From Dactylorhiza incarnata (taxonomy: Eukaryota > Streptophyta > Magnoliopsida > Asparagales > Orchidaceae), in assembly GCA_033032865.1 (NCBI GenBank), contig JAWHQI010000070.1, forward strand, positions 10,186,001 to 10,250,000: DNA of 64,000 nt, given 5' to 3'. The notes beneath the pieces were generated by a model, which worked only from the letters and a program-made list of their open reading frames with translations, was not told the origin of the DNA and did not search any database. The translations under genes and the position numbers were made by a program. Of the stretch, positions 56,688 to 64,000 are shown in pieces; position 1 is the stretch's first letter, and every line of letters starts with the position of its first letter.

Positions 56688-56801
56688 GTACACCAGTAAA
56701 TTTAAATTCTTTTTAGTCCTAGACATCAGAATTGGTATAGAACTGTTAGAACTAGGAAAGAAGAACAAGAATAAACAGGCTAAGTCTATTCAATAACCTA
56801 G
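56688..56801 (+). other. Candidate intron between gag and protease of Tekay-2 (114 nt)
   Basis: It starts GTACACCAGTAAAT after GCAG and ends CAATAACCTAG. Removal joins gag to protease through a phase-1 glycine codon, the same position as in element 4 and Tekay-1. A stop in frame with gag lies within it. Confidence 0.68.
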
Positions 56802-57352
56802 GGGTAGTGATGGTGTGCGGCAAGCCTGCCCATACTCTTTTCGACACGAGAGCATCTCACAACTTCATCTCGGAGGACATCGTCAAGGAATTTGGCCAGG
56901 TTCGGCTCTACGCGGGAGCTGTCAGGAGGGTGCATTTTCCTAACAGGTCGGAGATGGAATCAATAACAAAGTGCATCCTAAAGGTGACCATTGATGACCT
57001 GACACTCGATGCTCCGACAACCATCTTGAAGATGCCGGAATTTGACCTTGTCTTGGGGATGACATGGCTCACCTGGAAACATGCGCAGATAGATTGCCGG
57101 ATAAGGAAGGTCGTGCTAATATACGACACCACCTATGCGACCTTCAAAGGTATTATCCTGGCCTCCCATCATTTACTTTCTTCTACTCAGGCCGCCAAGT
57201 ACCATTTGCAAGGAGACGAGGTATATTAGGTGCTTATCGGGATGATCGAGGCCAAGGATTATGTTTCCAGCATTCCGATGGTGCGTGACTTTGCTGACGT
57301 AGTCCCAGAGAAGTTGTCTGGGTTACCACCACACGGTGAGAAGGATTTTTAG
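56802..57352 (+). pseudogene. Protease of Tekay-2
   Basis: The exon encodes CGKPAHTLFDTRASHNF (active site D-T-R for D-[ST]-G) and LVLGMTWLTWKHAQIDC. Stops at about 57227-57229 and 57350-57352 interrupt the linker to RT; the latter fits CAG-to-TAG. Confidence 0.82.
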
Positions 57353-58033
57353 ATCCAGCTGGTGCCATGGGAAAAGCCGACATCCAGAGCTCCTTCTCGG
57401 ATGGCCCCGAAGGTGTTGGTGAAGTTTCAAAGCCAGTTACAGGAGTTGGTGGAAGCTGGTTTCATCAAACTGAGCTCCTCTCCATGGGGAGCACCAGTAC
57501 TATTTGTGAAGAGGAAGGATGGGACTCTCAGACTGTGCATCAACTATAGAGCTCTGAATAGGCTAACGGGTTGGAACACATACCTGCTACCGATGATAGA
57601 TGAGCTGTTTGACCAGTTAGAGGGAGCTCACTGGTTTTCGAAGCTCGATTTGAGGTTGGGATATATCCAGCTGTGGATTCAGGAGGACACCCCAAATACT
57701 GCATTCAGCGGCAGATATGGCCTTTATGAGTTTACCGTGATGCCATTCGAGCTCACGAATGCACCATCTGCGTTCATGAGTTTGATGAACCAGGTGTTTG
57801 AGCCCTATCTTGACAACTTCATCATCGTATTTATCGATGATATCCTCATCTACTCGAGGACGGAGGAGGAGCATGCACGACATCTGGCATTGCTATTGGA
57901 GAAACTCCGGGAGCACAGCCTCAATGCGAAGTTCAGCAAATGTCAGTTTTGGCTTAAGGAGGTGACCTTCCTAGGTCACATTATCAGTGGAGCCGGACTA
58001 GCAGTGGACCCAACGAAGATCCAGGCAGTATGA
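57353..58033 (+). pseudogene. Reverse transcriptase of Tekay-2
   Basis: The motifs are [41 protein letters not shown] and the catalytic FIDDILIY (near 57830). The frame is open until TGA at 58031-58033, most simply an arginine CGA changed to TGA. Confidence 0.88.
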
Positions 58034-58951
58034 GATTGGCCACCGCTGAAGATGGCTACCGATGCTTGGAGTTTCTTTGGACTTGCCGCTTATTACCGTA
58101 AGTTCATGGAGGGATTCTCTCGAAATGCCCTTCCACTCACATCTCTAACGAAGAAGGATACACCATTCCTATGGATGCCGCAATGCGAGACTTCCTTCCA
58201 GGAGCTGAAGAATAGGCTTACCTCAGCTCCCATCCTTGCTTTTCTATCTGGGAAGGAAGGATTCCAAGTCTACATTGACGTGTCTTATTAGGGGATGGGT
58301 GGCGTTTTGATGCAGGACGAGCATGTGATATCCAATGTCTCCCGCCAGCTGAAGAAGTATGAGAAGAACTACCCGGTGCATGATTTGGAGACTGGAGCGG
58401 TTATCTTCGCTGTGAAGATCTGGCGGAACTACCTCTATTGAGTCCACTGCGACATTTTCTCTGACCATAAAAATCTTAAGTACGTGGACACGCAGAAGGA
58501 GCTGAACATCTGATAGAGGCGATGGGTGGAGTTCTTAGCATACTGTCAGTACACTATGCATTACCACCCAGGGAAGGCGAATGTCGTGGATGATGCACTG
58601 AGCAGGAGAGCTACCACATCAGGAGCAGAGCCCCAATTGATGGCCATGGAGCTGGTAAGGATATTCGAGAACATACATATCTTGTTAGTATTCGAGGATG
58701 ACGCCGAGCTGTATGAGGAGTACCACGCATCGATGAGAACTACTGATCACATCCGTGATTGCATCAGGGAAGGGAAGATGCAGGATGCCAAGCTGGATCC
58801 AATATTCAAGTCCTTGGGGGAAGGCACAGCTGGGGACTATTCACTGAAGGATGAACTTTTGGGTTTCAGAGGTAGAGTATATATACCGGCAGGAGGCCGG
58901 ATTTGGGAGGATATTTTGGCCGAGGCACACTGCAGTCGGTACTCAGTATAA
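58034..58951 (+). pseudogene. RNase H and linker to integrase of Tekay-2
   Basis: The phase continues with FFGLAAYYRKFMEGF and VYIDVSY, then a TAG near 58289. Further stops lie near 58439 and two in a row near 58511-58516. FSDHKNLKY and VDDALSRR are the later RNase H motifs. The integrase N-terminal finger starts at HCSRYSV and is cut by TAA at 58949-58951. Confidence 0.85.
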
Positions 58952-60196
58952 CTGGGGATCACAAAGATGATGGATGATTTGAGGAGGACTACATACTGGC
59001 TGGGTATGAAGAAGCGTATTGCCTACTTTGTGACCCGCTGTGAGTCTTGCCAACTCGTGAAGGCGGAATGCAAAAACCTGGCCGGACTACTGCAGCGACT
59101 ACCAGTACTGGAGTGGATGTTTGATGTTATAACAATGGATTTCATACATGGACTTCCTCAATCTCATGCGGGAAATGATTCGATATGGGTGATTGTTGAC
59201 AGGTTGACGAAGGTGGCCAGATTCATCCCAGTCAGGAAGGACGCTCCGGTCGATGATTTGGTGCGTAGGTTTGTGGACCAGTTTACTCGCTATCATGGTG
59301 TGCCCAAGACGATCATGTCAAATCGGAATGGAAGATTTACATCCAAGGAGTAGAGAGCAGTTCAGGCTTATTTGGGCACTCAATTGATGTTCAGTAAAGC
59401 ATTCCACCCTCAGACGGACGGGCATACATAGTGTACCAATTTCACTTTAGAGGATCTTCTACACCTATGCATTCTGGACCGCGGGGAGCCATAGGAGAGA
59501 TTGTTGCCGTTGATTGAGTTTTCATATAACAACAGTCACCAGTCCAGCATCGGTATGACCCCCTAAGAGGCACTGTATGGATATAGGTGCAGTACTCCAC
59601 TATCTTGGATCTAAGATGAGCATCCAAAGGCACTGTGCAAAGAGTTTGTGGAGGACACAGAGGAATAGGTGCGACTGATTCAAGATAGGATGTTGGAGGC
59701 CCAGAGCAGACATGCCAAGTATTATGATGCACGACATCATCTGGTAGAGTTCAAGGTGGCAGATCAGGTATTCTTGAATTTTCTTCTGATGTATGGGGTC
59801 TCGCGGGTATGCGGGCGGAAGAAGCTCAGTCCGAGATATGCGGGGCCATATAGGATAATTGAGCAGATCGGCCCCTTAGCTTATAGACTGGAGCTACCAT
59901 CAGAGTTAGGGGGATTGCATGATGTCTTCCACGTCTCCTCTCTTTGGATGGCTCTACTACGACCGGAGAAGCAGATTACTATTACGGATGGCCGAGTTGC
60001 TTCTGATAGAACGGTCTGCTTGGAGCTGGTCAGGATAGACGATACGGTAGTGCGAGTCTTGCGGAGCAAGAAGGTTCCGCTGGTCAAGGTCCTGTGGAGG
60101 AATCATGGACAAGAGGAGAACACCTGGGAGCCACTGAACCTGATACAACAGAAGTGCCCGGAACTCTTTGCGTCAGGTATAACTTCAATTTCTTAA
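58952..60196 (+). pseudogene. Integrase and chromodomain of Tekay-2
   Basis: The motifs are [11 protein letters not shown] of the zinc finger, TMDFIHGLP with the first D, and MSNRNGRF, in which N replaces the second catalytic D. A stop-rich stretch (59350-59670) covers the region with the E. The last open part (59669-60196) has KLSPRYAGPYRI (GPY/F) and a complete chromodomain, VKVLWRNHGQEENTWEPLN. A donor-like AGGTATAAC lies at 60176. Confidence 0.87.
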
Positions 60197-60286
60197 GGTA
60201 TGTTACATTCTATTACCTTCAGTGGACACCCCATTGGACTAACCTTAATTTCGGGGACAAAATTTTTATTTTTATCTATTGGGATT

Positions 60287-62492
60287 TGTAAAATCCCTCA
60301 AACAACTAGACCCCAAGGGTGGTTTTCTCATGACTAGGTCATGAAAAAAACCAAAGGAAACTAAATGAGACCATGTGAACCTAGGCATGTAGGTGAAAAC
60401 CACATTGGTCTTCAAATACCAATTCCCAATTACCAAGCCTAGGGTTGGACTCTTATGCCTCAATTTGACTCCTTGCCCCCACCATAGAACCTCTGACCCG
60501 TAAGGGGGTCCCTTAGAGCACTTAGGACCCATCGGGGTCAACCAAAGTGGTCAAGATGACAAATGTCAAACCTAACACTTAAAGGGTCAAAGTAGCCTAA
60601 TTAGGGCCAATTGACCTACCAATTGCCAAACTGACCCCACTCAAGCCTTGTTAACCCTCATGGGAGGCCATTGGGTCCCTAACAACCCATTGGGTTCAAC
60701 TAAGAAGGTCAAGTTGACCCAAGTCAACCCTAGTCCTAATTTGGTCAAATTAGCCTATTAAGAGTCAATTGGCCTCCACCTTGCCAAATTGACCCTACCC
60801 AAACATTCCTAGCCCTTAGAAGAGGCCATTAGGTCACTAACCACCCATTAAGGTCAACTGCAAAGGTCAAAATGACCAAAGTCAACTCAACCCCATTTTA
60901 GGTCAAATTACCCTTATTTGACCTAATTAAGCCCAATCCACTTGGGCTAGGCCCAATTGAAGTGACCCATTATCCCATGGGGCTGACAATTACATAATTT
61001 TCCACTGGATTTCAATAAATGGTGAATAGGAGAGAGGATGCCCAATTTCCCCCCAAAATTAGAGGAGAGAGAAATGGCCATTCATGGCATAGAAGGCCAA
61101 GGGCCTCCCCAATCCTCTTCTCATGCATGGATTCATCACCCCTTGTCAGTTTAGAGAAGATTGACAGTCATTTACAGGCCATTAAGTGACTGAATTCTCT
61201 AAATTTCAAGTTTGGCCGAAAACCTCCTCATGGCCATTAATGGAGTAATCAAGGCTTGACCCCTCCTTTCACCAATTGAGGTTATTAACAGCCTCACTGG
61301 ACTCAGAGGAGATGTTTCCACCTTCTCCCTAAAGAACCCAAGCCCCTTGTGATAGTTAAGCCATGGCCCGAGAGCTCCACGACCGATGATGGTGAGTCGA
61401 CGATCGGCGAGGCAAACCACCACCACTTAGGTCATTTCCTCCTTCTCTCTCTCAGTGGGTAGATCTGCTTCTATTGGCCGCAATGTTTGGGGACAATTGC
61501 CCTTCGATCGGGTAGTCCGAGATCTTGATTTTTCAAGCTTCTTCTTCCACATTTAAAATACTGTCCCGGCCACCTTCGGCCGACCAACCACTGAATATTA
61601 CCGTCCACCACCTCAACAGAGGTGGTGGTGGCATTGGACGGCCTGAGAGGAGTGCAGGTGGCAGGGAATAGCTACTGGAAGTGGCTCCAGGTCGGCCTCA
61701 TCGGAGTCGTTGGCTCATTGGGGACGACGAGCCAGGGTCGTCAGATTGATCTTTATGATCAAATGATTGCAAGTATAATATTATTGTTTGATTAATTTTT
61801 GTCACATATTATGCAGACGTTTGAATTAATTATCAAAAATACTTATAGGCCTCTGTGAAAAAATGGTCAACATAAAACTTGTAGGGCTTGAAGTCTACTT
61901 TAATTTAAAAATAATTTCAACTCATTTGGTCCAATGGTCTATCCGCATAACTCATTTTAGTGTAACCTATACATAGAGTTGACCAGAGATATATTGGAGT
62001 GCCTCCATCAATCCCATCTGTCATAGGTTTTGCAATTTGGACCATAGGCTAGTCATATCAGCACCCTCAATATATCCAAAAATGGGAATTTTTGGAGATT
62101 ATTTTTCTATAGTTTTGTAAAAATTTAATAAATCATGTATGTTTAAATTATATGGTATAAAGACCTCAAAACGCTCCAAAATTATGGTAGGTGACTCTAA
62201 GGGTCATTATATGACCATGGTATAAATCTCAACCCATTTGGGGTTGATTTAATTAGGTAACCTATGGATTTAGATTTAGTCACATAAAGGGGTAATTAGG
62301 TCAAAAGTGCACTTGATGGATTAAGTGACCATTCCTCATCCAAATGTGGTTAAACATTGGTCACTACCTTGTTATCACATATAAACCCCTCAAAAGAGGT
62401 ATTGGGTGGTTTGGGGTTGATATGCCCCAAAACACTAGTTTGAACCCTAGGGTTTGCTCATTTGAGTTTTGTGAAGGACATAAGGTCATATG
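60287..62492 (+). repeat. 3' LTR of Tekay-2, left-hand part
   Basis: It begins TGTAAAATCCCTC after a region with TTTCGGGGACAAAA, the same layout as in Tekay-1. It is cut at 62492, where an unrelated LTR begins. It has a dense W-box-like cluster at 60535-60925. No gene is visible. Confidence 0.8.
60535..60925. promoter_or_regulatory. W-box-like cluster in U3 of Tekay-2 LTR
   Basis: I count about 15 words of TTGACC, GGTCAA or AGTCAA in 390 bases. They match the WRKY core TTGAC[CT] in either direction. A role in stress-induced transcription is inferred. Confidence 0.5.
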
Positions 62493-63056
62493 TGTTGAAA
62501 CCTGCAACAAGTCTCTTGAGTTCGGACCCACTGGGGGTGTAGCCGATGCTTACATCTCCCTCACTAGACTCTCTTGACGGTGGATGTGAGAATATGAATA
62601 GACGAAAGGCTGAAGCGAGGAGGTCCCGCCACACACCCGGAAGATCTTAGAGAGCTTCCCCTCCCAAACCAGAGCTCAACCGGGCACCTTGGAGGGCACT
62701 AGCAGCCGACCAAAAACTAGCCTGGAGGAGAGGATTCTCTAAAATCGGATCTCCTCCAACGTGCCCTTAAGGGTCTATTTATAGATTTTTCTGGGCTGGT
62801 CTGCAAATAACATGAATCCGCCTTTTGGTTTTACTAACAGCACCCCAAATTGGTCTGCTAACAGCCTAACTCCGCTGTTCCGAAGGGCTATTTGCAGCCC
62901 ACCAGGGGTATTAGGGTCATTTCCCCCTCAAATCATCCTGGGCGAGTGGTCCGTGAGGGCACCACTCGCTGGGCACCCGCCTAGCTGGGCGAGTGCCCAC
63001 GCTCCCGGGCGAATGGTCCGTGAGAGCACCACTCGCCTAGCTCCTTCTCTTCTGCA
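62493..63056 (-). repeat. Candidate LTR of a further element in - orientation
   Basis: The Tekay-2 LTR breaks at 62492 and the new sequence opens TGTTGAAACCTGC. Read on the - strand, it has a TATA box (CTATAAATAG, near 62772-62783) and ends TTTCAACA, like an LTR R-U5 region. A possible far end is TCTGCA at 63056, with TGGGGGTAAGG on the - strand beside it as polypurine tract. U3 holds inverted words GCGAGTGG and CCACTCGC. The far boundary is a guess; the left boundary is firm. Confidence 0.45.
62940..63035. repeat. Inverted CpG-rich words upstream of the - strand TATA box
   Basis: GGGCGAGTGG, CCACTCGC, GGGCGAATGG and CCACTCGCC occur in alternating orientation with GTCCGTGAG between arms. They can form two similar hairpins. 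Confidence 0.6.
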
Positions 63057-63284
63057 CCTTACCCCCACCAAAACGGGGGTACTTCCACCTCCTAGCCGGG
63101 GCGAATGATCGGGCTGACCCAGGTCTCGCCACTTGGCTTGAGGGGCCCACTCGGCGAATACGGGTTGTACACAATCCCCGCTCTTTGCGAGTGGTTACTA
63201 CGCTCGGAAAGAACAATCCAACCCTGTATTCGGTGAGTGCTTGCTGACTGGACTCACAAGATTCTGTGGGTCCCACCGTTGTCC

Positions 63285-63292
63285 TATATATA
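63285..63292 (+). promoter_or_regulatory. TATA box of the right-end gene
   Basis: CTATATATAT lies about 75 bases before the ATG at 63367. An ATG at 63292 overlaps the box, so 63367 is the more likely start. Confidence 0.5.
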
Positions 63293-63366
63293 TGTCAGAA
63301 CTTCTTGGAGCATTGACAACCCTCGATTCGGAGCTTCTTCCCTCCCGTAGCCCTTCACCGAGATCA

Positions 63367-64000
63367 ATGTCTTCTCACAAGCCTTCCGCGAGACCCCTCT
63401 CGCTGGAGATGATCGAGCGTCTGGCCGCGGCCCAAGCTGTAACTACCCCCAAGGCAGCCAAATTTGCTCCCTGGCTTATATCTAAGCGGGACCCGAGTGC
63501 CCCCTACGTCTCGCGTCGAGCCAAGGCGATTCGACTGAATCATCAGAGAGGCGAGACTGCCTCGGAATCCCCTGCGGGCACTCCTCCGGCGAGGACTCCG
63601 CCGGCGGATACTCTTCCGGAAAGGAATCCTCCGGACCCCGGGACGCAGGTATGAGGATTCCTCCCGTCCCTCTGTTTAGTTCCTCTCCTTACCCTGCCTT
63701 CGCTCTGACCATTCGCAGGGGATCTCGATGCCCGAGACCGGCCACGGGGCCGTCTCGAGCAGTGTCGTGGTGCCACCTCCCCCGGACGAGAGGCCTCCAG
63801 ATCGGGACCTTGCTCCTCCACCTCCTCCGGGCGAGACATCATTGCAGTCCGGTAAGTTGTAACCCCTTTTAGATTCATCCTTCATGCTGCTCGCTGCTGA
63901 CCACTGTTTTTTGTAGCCCTCGACCCCAACCTTTCGCTGCGGAACTCTATTCATCCGAGTTCCCCTGTTCGACCGAACCCCTCCGTGCTTGCGGATGAGC
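63367..64000 (+). CDS. Three-exon gene model, unknown proline-rich protein, possibly antisense extra gene of a Tat-lineage element (runs off window)
   Basis: Exon 1 is 63367-63648 (94 codons, MSSHKPSARP start, with SLEMIERLAAAQAV and a C-terminal TPPARTPP-type repeat). Intron 1 (63649-63718, 70 nt) starts GTATGAGG and ends TTCGCAG. Exon 2 is 63719-63851, ending in phase 1, with two proline runs. Intron 2 (63852-63916, 65 nt) starts GTAAGTTG and ends TTTTTTGTAG. Exon 3 from 63917 stays open to the window end. Both introns have CTGAC before the acceptor, a good branch point. I do not recognise the protein. It lies antisense to, and just inside, a - strand LTR, the position known for extra antisense genes in Tat-group elements; a host gene remains possible. 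It is the only coding region here without a visible break. Confidence 0.5.

Larger units (their letters stand above)
5013..62492 (+). mobile_element. Tekay-2: chromodomain Ty3 element, oldest layer, heavily interrupted
   Basis: The parts of one + strand element lie on both sides of the nest. They are LTR end, primer site and start of gag at 5013-7338, and the rest of gag, protease, RT, RNase H, integrase and chromodomain at 56303-60196, followed by a 3' LTR start at 60287. The two LTR parts overlap by about 110 bases (5013-5123 against 62384-62492), which ties them to one element or family. The combined LTR would be about 3.9 kb. Some 0.6 kb of mid-gag is missing at the element 2 junction. 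Many stops and frameshifts make it long dead. Confidence 0.75.

Noticed and set aside
62812..63108. Frame at 62812-63108 as a gene
   Set aside because: It lies in the candidate LTR across the inverted words and the - strand TATA box, with no codon pattern or splice support.

Overview
This window is a plant repeat nest with no convincing host gene and no rRNA, tRNA or CRISPR. It is built almost entirely of nested LTR retrotransposons. Plant origin follows from the lineages present: Athila/Tat-like Ty3 elements with an Asp-type primer site (TGGCGCCGTTGCCGGGGA), chromodomain Ty3 elements of Tekay/Del type with Met-type primer sites, and a Sirevirus-like Ty1/copia element. Short AT-rich GT-AG introns agree. 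A seed plant with a large, repeat-rich genome is likely; I cannot name the species.

Layout, outermost first. Tekay-2 (chromovirus, + strand) is the host layer: part of its 5' LTR at 5013-6857, leader and start of gag at 6858-7338, the rest of gag-pol at 56303-60196, and a truncated 3' LTR at 60287-62492. Element 1 (Athila-like, + strand, 1-5012, gag-protease only) sits in its 5' LTR. Tekay-1 (chromovirus, - strand, 7339-30019, LTR about 6.5 kb) sits in its gag. Element 5 (copia, + strand, 18582-25881, target duplication AATTA, gag only) sits inside the 5' LTR of Tekay-1. Element 2 (Athila-like, - strand, 30020-56302, gag-protease only) lies between the broken Tekay-1 LTR and the gag of Tekay-2, without a target duplication. 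Element 2 itself holds element 3 (Athila/Tat-like with gag-pol, - strand, 33218-43035, target duplication TCTCC) and element 4 (chromovirus, + strand, 43210-52276, target duplication TCAGC, nearly intact). At 62493-64000 a further LTR in - orientation is followed by a + strand, three-exon gene model, which fits the antisense extra gene of Tat-lineage elements.

How the parts relate. Elements 1 and 2 keep gag and protease and end in the same short C-terminal tail as the pol gene of element 3. Element 3 carries reverse transcriptase, RNase H and integrase, but I find no zinc knuckle in its gag. This looks like a non-autonomous/autonomous pair. All three share PBS type or LTR ends, three polypurine tracts at conserved spacing, and a conserved 3' block.

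The most interesting signals are: (1) a candidate spliced intron at the same phase-1 glycine codon between the Gag zinc knuckle and protease in all three chromoviruses (84, 91 and 114 nt); (2) a CpG-rich palindromic tandem module shared by the LTRs of Athila-like and chromovirus elements; (3) the triple polypurine tract; (4) a chimeric junction at element 2 that implies recombination with deletion; and (5) the antisense intron-containing gene at the right end. All coding regions except the right-end gene model carry stops or frameshifts. Alignments were done by eye, so identities are approximate.
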